Below are positions 23,944 through 34,709 of a stretch of DNA of 64,000 bases, piece by piece. The notes under the pieces were generated by a model that had not been told where the DNA came from, ran no database searches, and saw only the letters and a program-made list of their open reading frames with translations. The first letter of the stretch is position 1; every line of letters begins with the position of its first letter. The stretch is from Streptomyces caniscabiei (GTDB lineage Bacteria > Actinomycetota > Actinomycetes > Streptomycetales > Streptomycetaceae), in contig NZ_JABXWI010000009.1 of assembly GCF_014930365.1 (NCBI RefSeq), positions 1 to 64,000 on the forward strand, written 5' to 3'. Position numbers and translations under genes: made by a program.

Positions 23944-25352
23944 TTAAAGCCTCCGGAAGGCGCGTTCCAGGGTTCGCCTGAGCCCGGCTGCTGGTAGTCG
24001 TCGTAGCCGGACAGCGTTTCAGTGGCGGGACCGCTGTTGTACGTGTCGTTCGGGATGTACGTGCCGTAGGGGGCGTTCGTCTCAGCGGTTCCGTAGGAAG
24101 TTTCGGGGACCACGGGGTTGGCCCCGGTGTTGTACGTCTCGCCCTGGTACGCCTGGCCCGGATACGCCTGGCCGCCCTGGTACGACTGCCCGCCCAACGG
24201 CTGTCCGGCGAAGGTGTCCTGCATCGGGTCGTACGCCGACGGGGGCGCCTCGCCGACCGGCGGCGGGGACGGCGCCGGCCAGCGGGTGCTGCCCGTGGTC
24301 GATCCGTCGTCCATGCGGGGCATCGCCTGCGTCGGCTGCATGTCCAGCGGCGGCTGCTGCTGCGTCAGATAGGGCGCCGTGGGCTCCTGGGCGCGCGGGG
24401 TCATCGACACCGCGCGGTACGCGGCCGCGAAACCGGGGCCGCTGTCGGCCGAGGCACCCGCGCGCTGCGGGGGGACCAGGGGGTCGCCCAGCGGGGGGTT
24501 GCCCTGGCCGCCGCCGAAACCGGGCAGCGGGAACTGGCCGGTGTCCCGCATCCCGTCACGCTGTCCGCCGTCGCGCCGGCCGCCCTCGCGGCGTCCGCCG
24601 GTCTCGTCCAGGCCCTGCAGGGCCGAGCGGGACTTCACGAGTTCGTCGACCTCGGGGGGCCGCTGGCCGTCGGTGCCCAGGATGGCGGTGACGCGCTCGA
24701 CCACTTGGCGCTTGACCTCGCGCGGCGCGGCCCGCAGCAGCAGGGCGACGGCGACGGCGAGCAGGCCGGCGGAGTAGAGGATCACGAAGACCGGCTTGGC
24801 CTCGCGACCCGCGTAGAGTCCGTGCACGAGCGCGAAACACCAGGCTGGGTAGGCCATCATGTGCATCGCGCGCCAGCGTGCCGCGACCGGCGCCGGGGAG
24901 GCGAAGTTGCTGCGCAGCGCGCCGGTGATGGCGACGAAGATCATCATGGAGCCGGCGGTCGCGCCGAAGCCGATGAGCGCGCCCGAGCCCGTCACGCCGA
25001 GGGCGAAGGGGAACAGGGCGATCGCGGAGACGTGGTTCAGCGCCAGCTTGACCGAGACATGCAGCACGAGGAACGCGACCGAGGCGATGGCCGTCGTGCG
25101 GTGGACGGCCTGGCCGATGATGCGCTGACGCACCGTGAGCAGGGTCCGGTCCTGGGCGACGAGCCCCCAGAGCACCGAGAGCGTCAGCGAGACGAGCGAG
25201 AGAACGCCCGCTCCGAAGTCGAGGAACTCCCGGTACGCGTCACCTCCGACCAGCACACTTACGGGTATCAGCAGCAGAGCGGCAGCCGTGGCTATCCCGT
25301 AGGCCGAGCGGCCTGTCTGGGGCAGCGAGCTGTTACTGCGACGAGGGTTCAT
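23940..25352 (-). CDS. Ferric-reductase-like transmembrane cytochrome b protein with disordered tail
   Basis: 470 residues. Five to six transmembrane helices span about 15-220 and include paired histidines that could bind two haems: QAVHRTTAIASVAFLVLHVSV and RAMHMMAYPAWCFALVHGL. This matches the ferric reductase-like/FRD membrane family but lacks its usual FAD/NAD domain. Residues 225-470 are a low-complexity Gly/Gln/Pro/Tyr tail (GQSYQGGQAYPGQAYQG). ATG 25352 follows CGGAG by 9 bases; longer in-frame starts add only an odd extension. It is first in a two-gene operon with the NuoF-like protein, which could supply the missing flavin module. Confidence 0.78.
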   Translation of the reverse strand: MNPRRSNSSLPQTGRSAYGIATAAALLLIPVSVLVGGDAYREFLDFGAGVLSLVSLTLSVLWGLVAQDRTLLTVRQRIIGQAVHRTTAIASVAFLVLHVSVKLALNHVSAIALFPFALGVTGSGALIGFGATAGSMMIFVAITGALRSNFASPAPVAARWRAMHMMAYPAWCFALVHGLYAGREAKPVFVILYSAGLLAVAVALLLRAAPREVKRQVVERVTAILGTDGQRPPEVDELVKSRSALQGLDETGGRREGGRRDGGQRDGMRDTGQFPLPGFGGGQGNPPLGDPLVPPQRAGASADSGPGFAAAYRAVSMTPRAQEPTAPYLTQQQPPLDMQPTQAMPRMDDGSTTGSTRWPAPSPPPVGEAPPSAYDPMQDTFAGQPLGGQSYQGGQAYPGQAYQGETYNTGANPVVPETSYGTAETNAPYGTYIPNDTYNSGPATETLSGYDDYQQPGSGEPWNAPSGGFK

Positions 25353-25580
25353 GGGGGCAACTCCGAACAGTTCGGGAAAGCGGTCCCGTCGTCGAACTGT
25401 AAGTGGTGGCAATACCGGGCGGTACGAGGTTTGAGTTATTGCGTTGTTATCAAGGGCCAATCTCACATCTGTGATGTCCCTTAGCGGCTGTTACGCGAAG
25501 TAAGATTTGAATAAAGTTCAACTTTTTTGGCCGGATTCCGTGGCTGACACGCTGTGGGTCCGTGTCCATCGGGGCTGCGG

Positions 25581-25592
25581 TACCCTGACCGC
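25581..25592 (+). promoter_or_regulatory. -10 element for the leuS leader
   Basis: TACCCT at 25581-25586 lies six bases before the ATG of the leader peptide, which implies a leaderless transcript that begins at that codon. No clear -35. Confidence 0.45.
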
Positions 25593-25631
25593 ATGCGTGC
25601 CGTACGCCTTCTGCTTAGCGGGCCGCGCTGA
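25593..25631 (+). CDS. Leucine leader peptide of leuS
   Basis: Twelve codons encode MRAVRLLLSGPR. Three consecutive leucine codons (CTT CTG CTT) include CTT twice, a rare codon at this GC content, so translation here should be sensitive to charged tRNA-Leu. It is followed at once by nested hairpins and a terminator, then leuS 125 bases downstream. The arrangement matches amino-acid attenuation as described for biosynthetic operons of actinomycetes. It is a regulatory peptide rather than a functional product. I cannot check conservation here. Confidence 0.7.
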   Translation: MRAVRLLLSGPR

Positions 25632-25703
25632 TCAGTCCCGACCGCCGTTGACGGCGTGGTCGGCATCAGCGCGGCGTCCCCTCCTGTGTGAGGGGATTTT
25701 TCG
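25622..25703 (+). promoter_or_regulatory. Attenuator-like hairpins and terminator upstream of leuS
   Basis: GCCGCGCTGAT (25622-25632, overlapping the leader stop codon) pairs perfectly with ATCAGCGCGGC (25665-25675), and inside it CCGACC/GGTCGG and GCCGT/ACGGC form a further stem. Directly after, CCCCTC (25678-25683) pairs with GAGGGG (25690-25695) and is followed by ATTTTTCG, a rho-independent terminator. Ribosome position on the leader could decide which fold forms. The hairpins are visible; the switching model is inference. Confidence 0.65.
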
Positions 25704-25755
25704 TTTCCTGGACGAACAGCCCGCTGCAGAGACGATCGATGGAGCTTTGAGGATC

Positions 25756-28623
<2,868 letters not shown>

Positions 28624-28678
28624 GTGCGGTGGGGCCGTTGCCGCGAGGTCGTGCGGACGGGTGGCCGGGTGGCCGCTC

Positions 28679-28718
28679 GGTGACCTCGGATAGCCGCATG
28701 GTGACCTCGGGTAGCCGC
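28679..28718 (+). repeat. Direct repeat after leuS
   Basis: GGTGACCTCGGATAGCCGC (28679) and GGTGACCTCGGGTAGCCGC (28700) differ at one base and are 21 bases apart, in the 246-base gap between leuS and the next gene. Confidence 0.7.
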
Positions 28719-28768
28719 TGGTGGACGTAACGCTGCCGGCCGGCCGCGGGTCGGGGTCGTCCCCTACG

Positions 28769-28805
28769 GGCAGGTTCCGGGTTCCGATGGAACCTGGGGC
28801 CTGCC
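28769..28805 (+). terminator. Possible terminator downstream of leuS
   Basis: GGCAGG and GTTCC pair with GGAAC and CCTGCC with an asymmetric bulge; TGTTGCG follows. Confidence 0.4.
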
Positions 28806-28869
28806 TGTTGCGTTTACCGTGGAAGAGCGCCGCTGCACATGCCCGTGCCGGTCGGAGGAGGAGCGCGTC

Positions 28870-29643
28870 GTGGAAGCCGTCATCGCAGTCGTCGTGTTCT
28901 TCGTGCTGCTCGTGGTGCTGGGCGCCTACGCCACGGTGAAGGCGGTCGGCGCGGCCAAGCGCGGCGTGGACCGCACGATCACCCAGGCCAAGCGCACCGT
29001 CGAGGACACCACCCTGCGCGCCAGAAGCCTGGCCCAGCCCGGCCCCGTCGGGCAACTGGCCGACCTGCGGCTCAAGTTGCGCACCTCCATGCGGGCCACC
29101 CAGGAGGCCCTGCACGCGGGCGTGGGCGAGGACGAGTCGCTGAAGGAGTCCCTGGCCCTCTTCGACCAGCTCAGCAAGCACGGCAAGGAGCTGGACGCCG
29201 AGCTGCGGCGCCTGGAGCCCGAGCCCGACCGCGCCAAGGTGGCCCAGCGGCTGCCCGCGCTGCGCGAGCGTACGGAGCGGATCATCAAGTCCGCCGACTC
29301 GCTGCGCTGGGCGGCGCACGACCGCGCCCGCAAGTTCGCGGAGGACGACCTCGACACGCTCAGCGCGCAGATCGACGTCGAGGCGGGCGCGTTGCGCCAC
29401 TGGACCACGGAACCCGCCGACGTGTGGCCCGAGGCGCCCAGGCCCGAGCCGACCGCCTCCACCGGCCAGACCTGGCAGGAGACTCCCGGGTCGGGCGGGG
29501 CCGGTGCCGGGGCCGCAGAGGGTGCGTCTCGCGGCGGGGAGTCCTCCGGTGGGCAGGAGCCGCCCAGGCCCGCGATCACGCCGCCGAGTGCGCGGCCCAC
29601 CTACCCGTGGCAGAAGAAGCCCCGCCCGGAGAGCACCACTTGA
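28870..29643 (+). CDS. Membrane-anchored coiled-coil protein, function unknown
   Basis: 257 residues. One N-terminal transmembrane helix (IAVVVFFVLLVVLGAYATV, about 5-23) is followed by a helical, charged region to about 185 with coiled-coil character (LKESLALFDQLSKHGKELDAE; RLPALRERTERIIKSADSL). The tail is Pro/Ser/Gly-rich. GTG 28870 comes 5 bases after the strong GGAGGAGGAG; an upstream in-frame ATG at 28819 lies before that site. No family recognised. The layout suggests a cytoplasmic scaffold tethered to the membrane. Confidence 0.78.
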   Translation: MEAVIAVVVFFVLLVVLGAYATVKAVGAAKRGVDRTITQAKRTVEDTTLRARSLAQPGPVGQLADLRLKLRTSMRATQEALHAGVGEDESLKESLALFDQLSKHGKELDAELRRLEPEPDRAKVAQRLPALRERTERIIKSADSLRWAAHDRARKFAEDDLDTLSAQIDVEAGALRHWTTEPADVWPEAPRPEPTASTGQTWQETPGSGGAGAGAAEGASRGGESSGGQEPPRPAITPPSARPTYPWQKKPRPESTT

Positions 29644-29720
29644 GCCGTTCGACCCGGTCGGACCGCCCCGTGCGGTCGCGGGTGACAGGGGCCGGGCTGC
29701 CGTCCGCACGGCTCGGCGGG

Positions 29721-29733
29721 TAACCTCCAGCTC
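29721..29733 (+). promoter_or_regulatory. -10 element for the leaderless degV gene
   Basis: TAACCT at 29721-29726, seven bases before ATG 29734, with no Shine-Dalgarno in between. Confidence 0.45.
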
Positions 29734-30579
29734 ATGTCCCGCCATGTCGCGATCGTCACCGATTCAACGGCCTACCTGCCGCCGCCGGCGATGGAGCGTC
29801 ACCACATCACCGCGGTGCCGTTGACCGTGGTCCTCGGCGACCAGGCGCTCGAAGAGGGGACCGAGATCTCGGCGCGCTCCCTCGCCCAAGCGCTGCAGAA
29901 ACGACGGTCCGTCACCACCTCCCGCCCCAGCCCCGAACTGTTCGCCGAGACCTACCGCAGGGTCGCGGAGTCGGGCGCCACGGGCATCGTCTCCCTCCAC
30001 CTCTCCGCCGAGTTCTCGGGCACGTACGACGCGGCCGTGCTCGCGGCACGTGAGGCACCCGTGCCGGTGCGCGTCGTGGACACCGGGATGGTCGCGATGG
30101 CCCTCGGATTCTGCGCCCTCGCCGCCGCGGAGTCCGCCGAGGCGGGCGGCACGGTGGACGAAGCCGTCACGGCCGCCGAGAAGCGCGCCGCGGGGACGTC
30201 CGCGTTCTTCTACGTCGACACCCTGGACTACCTCCGCAGGGGCGGACGGATCGGTGCGGCCCAGGCACTGTTCGGGTCCGCGCTGGCGGTCAAGCCGCTG
30301 CTCCAGCTGGACGGCGGCCGCATCGAGATGCTGGAGAAGGTCAGAACGGCGTCCAAGGCGATCGCCCGCCTGGAGGAGATCGTCGCCGAGCGGGCGGGCG
30401 GGGCGCCGGTCGACATCGCCGTCCACCACCTCGCCGCACCCGAGCGGGCCGCGGCGCTCGCGGATCGGCTGCGGGGCCGGGTGCCCGGGCTGGCCGATCT
30501 GCACGTGAGCGAGGTCGGGGCGGTGATCGGGGCGCACACGGGGCCTGGGTTGCTGGGGGCGGTCGTCTCGCCTCGGTGA
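29734..30579 (+). CDS. DegV family fatty-acid-binding protein
   Basis: 281 residues of the DegV fold. Hallmarks: VAIVTDSTAYLPP at the N-terminus, TTSRPSPELFAETYRRV, ATGIVSLHLSAEFSGTYDAA (the fatty-acid carboxylate-binding serine region), VVDTGMVAMALGF, VDTLDYLRRGGRIGAAQALFGS and EVGAVIGAHTGPGLLG. In Firmicutes such proteins (FakB) present fatty acids to the kinase FakA; no fakA is visible here, so the partner is open. It is a single gene followed by short tandem repeats. Confidence 0.93.
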   Translation: MSRHVAIVTDSTAYLPPPAMERHHITAVPLTVVLGDQALEEGTEISARSLAQALQKRRSVTTSRPSPELFAETYRRVAESGATGIVSLHLSAEFSGTYDAAVLAAREAPVPVRVVDTGMVAMALGFCALAAAESAEAGGTVDEAVTAAEKRAAGTSAFFYVDTLDYLRRGGRIGAAQALFGSALAVKPLLQLDGGRIEMLEKVRTASKAIARLEEIVAERAGGAPVDIAVHHLAAPERAAALADRLRGRVPGLADLHVSEVGAVIGAHTGPGLLGAVVSPR

Positions 30580-30600
30580 GGTGGGTGTGGTGGGCGTGGC

Positions 30601-30637
30601 GGTGCGGTGGGTGAGGCGGGTGCGGTGGGTGAGGCGG
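30601..30637 (+). repeat. 18-bp tandem repeat after degV
   Basis: GGTGCGGTGGGTGAGGCG occurs twice in tandem (30601 and 30619), preceded by degenerate GTGGGTGTGGTGGGCGTGG. Confidence 0.65.
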
Positions 30638-30683
30638 TTCAGGTAGCTCGTCTCAGGGGCGTTCGCTCGGGTGGGTGACGGAG

Positions 30684-30710
30684 TTATCCACAACTGGGTA
30701 GTAATCCACG
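30684..30710 (+). promoter_or_regulatory. DnaA-box-like sites upstream of comEA
   Basis: TTATCCACA at 30684-30692 is a perfect match to the classical DnaA box. TAATCCACG at 30702 is a near match in the same direction, 18 bases on. They lie 50-80 bases before comEA. A regulatory role is unproven. Confidence 0.4.
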
Positions 30711-30761
30711 GGAATTGAGCAAGATCATCGCGAGTGGGGGAGTCTGCCCGATCCTCGTCGC

Positions 30762-32048
30762 ATGGCACTTCGATCACGTTCACGTACGGCGACGGTCACC
30801 AGCGGCCCGGGCCGGGGTCCCTCTTCCGACGGGCGCGCCCGGCACCACCACCATCCACGGCGACCGCGAGGCCGAGCCGGCCGCCGCCACCAGGCCTCGG
30901 CGGAGACACTCCGCCTGCGCGCGGAGGCGTTGTTTCCCGAAACGGCAGGGGAACCACGGGAGTTGGGGCATGGACCGCCGGCGGAGGGGCGTCGGGGGAG
31001 GTCGGGGGGTGAGGCCGACGGTGGGGTTGCGTCTGGTGGAGACTCCGACGGGTGGGGCGCGTCTGGTCGTGGCGCCGGTGGGTGGGGCGCGTCTGGTCGT
31101 GGGCCTGATGGCAGGGGCGTGTCTGGTCCGGGCGGTGGTGACTCGCCTGGGACTGCTTCCGCTGCCGACGACAGGGGCGTGCCCGCTGTCGAAGCTGATG
31201 ATGGGGCTGTCCGCGTTTCCGAAGCCGATGACCGGGTGGTGTCCGCTGCCGTAGCCGACGACGGGGGCGTGGGTCGGGATGCGGGCGGGGCGTGGCGCGA
31301 GCGGGTGGGGCCTGCCGTGCGGGAGCGACTGCCGCTGTGGTTGCAGGCGCGGTGCGGCATCGAGCGCAAGAGCGTGGTCGCGCTGAGTGTGGTGCTGGTT
31401 GTCGCGGCGGTATTCGCGGCACAGCACTTCTGGGCGGGGCGACCCCAGCCGGTGAGCGCGCCCGAGGTGGTGCGGGCGGGAGCTCCAGGTGCGTCGGCGG
31501 TGCCTGGGGGCGCGGAGGCACCGTTCGGCGGGGACGGCGGCGCGGCGGCGGTGTCGGGTGCCCCGCCCGGGGTGGGGGCTCCCTCGGCCGGCCCTTCCAT
31601 CGTGGTGGACGTCGGCGGCAAGGTGCGCAGCCCGGGTATTCAACGGCTGCCGGCCGGTTCGCGGGTCGCCGACGCACTGCGGGCGGCGGGCGGGGTGCGG
31701 CCGGGTGCGAACACCGACGGGCTGAACCGCGCGCGGCTCCTCGTGGACGGCGAACAGGTCCTGGTCGGCACTCCGGCGCCGGTGGCTGGACCGGTCGGGG
31801 CACCTGGGGCGGGAGCGGGCGGGACCGGTGGTGCCGTGGCCGGAGCGGCGCCCACGACCCCCGTGTCGCTCAACACGGCCACCGTCGACCAACTGGACAC
31901 CCTGCCCGGCGTGGGCCCCGTCCTCGCCCAGCACATCATCGACTACCGCACTCAGCAGGGCGGCTTCCGCTCGGTGGACGAGCTGCGTGAGGTCAACGGC
32001 ATCGGCGACCGCCGCTTCGCCGACCTACGGAATCTCGTACGGCCATGA
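30762..32048 (+). CDS. comEA: ComEA-like DNA-binding protein with long repetitive N-terminus
   Basis: 428 residues. The C-terminus has the ComEA helix-hairpin-helix: SLNTATVDQLDTLPGVGPVL then VDELREVNGIGDRRF (about 368-428), which binds double-stranded DNA. Before it come an SLBB-like domain (VDVGGKVRSPGIQRLPAGS, about 280-340) and one transmembrane helix (VVALSVVLVVAAVFAAQHFW, about 205-224). The 200 residues before the helix are unusual: two blocks of decapeptide repeats (DGWGASGRGA-type and EADDxxVxxx-type). ComEA and ComEC are the DNA-uptake pair of naturally competent bacteria; Streptomyces is not known to be naturally competent, so the role is open. The stop overlaps the comEC ATG (ATGA). 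Confidence 0.88.
   Translation: MALRSRSRTATVTSGPGRGPSSDGRARHHHHPRRPRGRAGRRHQASAETLRLRAEALFPETAGEPRELGHGPPAEGRRGRSGGEADGGVASGGDSDGWGASGRGAGGWGASGRGPDGRGVSGPGGGDSPGTASAADDRGVPAVEADDGAVRVSEADDRVVSAAVADDGGVGRDAGGAWRERVGPAVRERLPLWLQARCGIERKSVVALSVVLVVAAVFAAQHFWAGRPQPVSAPEVVRAGAPGASAVPGGAEAPFGGDGGAAAVSGAPPGVGAPSAGPSIVVDVGGKVRSPGIQRLPAGSRVADALRAAGGVRPGANTDGLNRARLLVDGEQVLVGTPAPVAGPVGAPGAGAGGTGGAVAGAAPTTPVSLNTATVDQLDTLPGVGPVLAQHIIDYRTQQGGFRSVDELREVNGIGDRRFADLRNLVRP
31021..31290 (+). repeat. 30-bp repeats encoding decapeptides in comEA
   Basis: Repeat units such as GGTGGGGCGCGTCTGGTCGT start at 31021, 31051, 31081 and 31111 (period 30). A second block with GCCGACGACRGGGGCGTG-like units, also with a 10-residue protein period (ADD core), runs to about 31290. 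Confidence 0.75.
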
Positions 32049-34705
32049 GGGCTACGGGAGAGGAGGAGAGGGCCACAGCGGAGGCGGGGTCCGCGGGGGC
32101 AGGGGTGCCTGGTGCTCCGCTGCGATCCGCCGTGCACGCGGCCTCGGGCAGCCGTCTGGGCGACGCGCACCCCAGGCAAGAGGGGCCCACGGATCTGCGC
32201 CTCGTCCCACCGGCGCTGGCCGCGTGGGCGACGGCGGCCCTGACGGTGCACGCCTCGCCGGGATGGGTCACGGGAGTGGTCGTGGTCTGTGGGGTGGTGG
32301 GGGCGGCTCTGCTGATCTGCCGGCAGGGGCAGGGGCAGGGGCAGGGGCAGGGGCAGGGGCAGGGGCTGGGGCTGGGGCTGGGACGGGCGCAAGGGCTGGG
32401 GCTGGGGCGGGAGCCTGGGCGCGGACGCGGACGCGGACGCGGGTGCGGGCTTGGGCGTGGGGCCTGGTCGAAGGTGTCCGTGGCGGTGGTGCTGCTCTGT
32501 GCGGGTGCGGCGGCCGCCTCTGCCGGGCTGCACGGGGCTGATCTGCGCCGGGGGCCGGTCCCGGGGCTGGTCGAGCGGTACGCCCGGGTGACCGCGGATG
32601 TGGAGCTCACCTCCGACCCGCGCCTCACCCGCCCCCGGGTCCAGGGCCACCGCGCGGCCCCGGCCGCCGTGCTCCTTCAGGCCGAGGTGCGGCGTGTGCG
32701 GAGCCCGGACGGAGCCGTCGTCGACACGCGGACACCGGTGCTGGTCATCGTCGATGTGGAGGCGGGGCCGCGCAGGGCGGCCTGGCTCTCGCTGCTGCCG
32801 TCCACGCGGGTGCGGGTGGGGGCGCACGCCGTGCCGGCCATGGTCGGGGGAGACCGGGTGGCGGGCGTGCTGCGGGTGCGGGGCGGTGGCGCTCCGGTCG
32901 TGGTGGACGAGGCGAGCGCGGTGCAGCGGGTCGCGGGGCGGTTGCGCGCTGGGCTGCGGGAGGCGACCGACGGGCTGGACGCGGACGCGCGGGCCCTGCT
33001 GCCCGGGTTCGTCGTGGGGGACACCTCGCGCGTACCGGCGGAGTTGGACGAGGCGTTCAAGGCGACGGATCTCACGCATCTCCTCGCTGTCAGCGGTGCG
33101 AACTTCACGATCCTGTTGGCCCTCTTCATCGGTCCGCCGGGGCTGGCTCAGCGGGCCGAGCGGAAGGGGCTGGCACCTCGGCTCGGGATCCCGTTGCGGG
33201 CGACCGCGCTGGCCGGTGGGGCGCTGACCCTCGGGTTCGTGATCGTGTGCCGGCCCGACCCGAGCGTGGTGCGGGCGGCGGCGTGCGGTTCGATCGCGCT
33301 GCTGGCCATCGCGACCGGACGCCGCAGGTCCCTCATCCCGGCACTGGCGACGGCGGTGCTGCTGCTGGTGCTGTACGACCCGTGGCTGGCCCGCAGTTAC
33401 GGCTTCCTGCTGTCCGTCCTCGCGACCGGCGCCCTGCTCACTCTCGCCCCGCGCTGGAGTGCGGCGCTCCAGCGGCGCCGGGTGCCACCACGCCCGGCCG
33501 AGGCGCTGGCGGCGGCGGGAGCCGCGCAGGCGGTGTGCGCGCCGGTGGTGGCGGTGCTGTCGGCCAAGGTGAGCCTCGTGGCGGTGCCGTGCAATCTGCT
33601 GGCGGAGTTCGCGGTTGCCCCGGCGACGGTGCTGGGGTTCGCCACCCTCGCGACGGCACCGGTGGCGATGCCCGTGGCCGAGTGCCTTGCCTGGTGCGCG
33701 AGTTGGCCGGCCGGATGGATCGCCGACATCGCCCGGACCGGGGCGTCGCTGCCGGGCGCGGGCGTGGACTGGCCGGGCAGCTGGGCCGGCGCGCTGCTGC
33801 TCGGCCTGGTCACGGTGGTCGTCGTCCTCGTAGGACGGCGGCTGGTGAGCCGTCCGTGGCTGGTGGGGGCCTGCCTGATGGCGTTCCTGCTGGTCGTGGT
33901 GCAGCCACCGCCGCTGACCAGGGTGATCACGGGCTGGCCGCCGCCGGGGTGGCGCTTCGTGATGTGCGACGTGGGTCAGGGAGACGCGACCGTTCTCGCG
34001 GCGGGGGACGGGGCGGGGGTGGTCGTGGACGCGGGCCCCGATCCGGTGTTGGTCGACCGCTGTCTGACCTCGCTAGGCATTACCGAGATCCCGTTGGTGG
34101 TCCTCACCCATTTCCACGCCGACCATGTGATGGGGCTGCCCGGAGTGCTGCGGGGGCGCTCGGTGGGGGCGATCGCGACGACGGGGTTCGAGGAGCCGGT
34201 GGAGCAGGCCGCGTTCGTGCGCAGGGAAGCGGCGGCCCGGCGGATCCCGCTGACCCGGGCCGTGGCCGGGGAGGAACGACGCACGGGCGGTCTCACCTGG
34301 CGGGTGCTGTGGCCGCCGGGCGACCAGGCCGCGCCGGACGGGCCGAACGACGCCAGCGTGACCATGCTGGTCCGCTCGGCCGGGCTGACCCTGCTGCTCC
34401 TCGGCGACCTGGAACCGCCCGGTCAGAGAGAGCTGGCGAGATCTCCGGAGGCCGCCGCACTGGGGGCCGTGGACGTGGTCAAGGTCGCCCACCACGGTTC
34501 GGCATACCAGGATCCGGGGCTGATACGGGCCATGGCCCCCGAGCTGGCACTCATCTCCGTGGGCGCGGACAACCCGTACGGTCATCCGGCGCCCAGCACG
34601 GTCGCGGCGCTGCGGGCCGGGGGTGCCACGGTGCTGCGTACGGACGAGGACGGCGCGGTCGCCGTCGCGGGTACGGCGGAGGAGTTGCTCGTGGCGAGAG
34701 ACTGA
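32045..34705 (+). CDS. comEC: ComEC/Rec2 DNA-uptake channel protein
   Basis: 886 residues. The central Competence domain (about 300-560) has many transmembrane helices, with LLPGFVVGDTSRVP, LTHLLAVSGANFTILL and RAAACGSIALLAIATGRRR. The C-terminal metallo-beta-lactamase-like domain (about 640-885) has DVGQGDATVL, THFHADHVMGLPGVL and VAHHGSAYQDPGL, thought to degrade the non-transported strand. An N-terminal OB-like domain is preceded by a Gln-Gly/Leu-Gly/Arg-Gly repeat tract (about 94-135) between two hydrophobic segments. The ATG overlaps the comEA stop, so the pair is coupled. Confidence 0.93.
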   Translation: MRATGEEERATAEAGSAGAGVPGAPLRSAVHAASGSRLGDAHPRQEGPTDLRLVPPALAAWATAALTVHASPGWVTGVVVVCGVVGAALLICRQGQGQGQGQGQGQGLGLGLGRAQGLGLGREPGRGRGRGRGCGLGRGAWSKVSVAVVLLCAGAAAASAGLHGADLRRGPVPGLVERYARVTADVELTSDPRLTRPRVQGHRAAPAAVLLQAEVRRVRSPDGAVVDTRTPVLVIVDVEAGPRRAAWLSLLPSTRVRVGAHAVPAMVGGDRVAGVLRVRGGGAPVVVDEASAVQRVAGRLRAGLREATDGLDADARALLPGFVVGDTSRVPAELDEAFKATDLTHLLAVSGANFTILLALFIGPPGLAQRAERKGLAPRLGIPLRATALAGGALTLGFVIVCRPDPSVVRAAACGSIALLAIATGRRRSLIPALATAVLLLVLYDPWLARSYGFLLSVLATGALLTLAPRWSAALQRRRVPPRPAEALAAAGAAQAVCAPVVAVLSAKVSLVAVPCNLLAEFAVAPATVLGFATLATAPVAMPVAECLAWCASWPAGWIADIARTGASLPGAGVDWPGSWAGALLLGLVTVVVVLVGRRLVSRPWLVGACLMAFLLVVVQPPPLTRVITGWPPPGWRFVMCDVGQGDATVLAAGDGAGVVVDAGPDPVLVDRCLTSLGITEIPLVVLTHFHADHVMGLPGVLRGRSVGAIATTGFEEPVEQAAFVRREAAARRIPLTRAVAGEERRTGGLTWRVLWPPGDQAAPDGPNDASVTMLVRSAGLTLLLLGDLEPPGQRELARSPEAAALGAVDVVKVAHHGSAYQDPGLIRAMAPELALISVGADNPYGHPAPSTVAALRAGGATVLRTDEDGAVAVAGTAEELLVARD
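32324..32445 (+). repeat. Hexanucleotide microsatellite inside comEC
   Basis: CAGGGG occurs seven times in perfect tandem (32324-32365), then CTGGGG two to three times, then degenerate units and GCGGAC three times (32421-32438). In frame, it encodes (QG)7(LG)3 and an RG stretch. Unit gain or loss would keep the frame. Confidence 0.88.
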
Positions 34706-34709
34706 GGGC

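Noticed and set aside
25507..25755. Upstream extension of leuS
   Set aside because: It would translate the leader terminator and T tract; ATG 25756 with TTTGAGGA fits the family start.
34623..34709. 29-residue N-terminal extension of the arylamine acetyltransferase
   Set aside because: Lies entirely inside comEC; ATG 34710 matches the family start.
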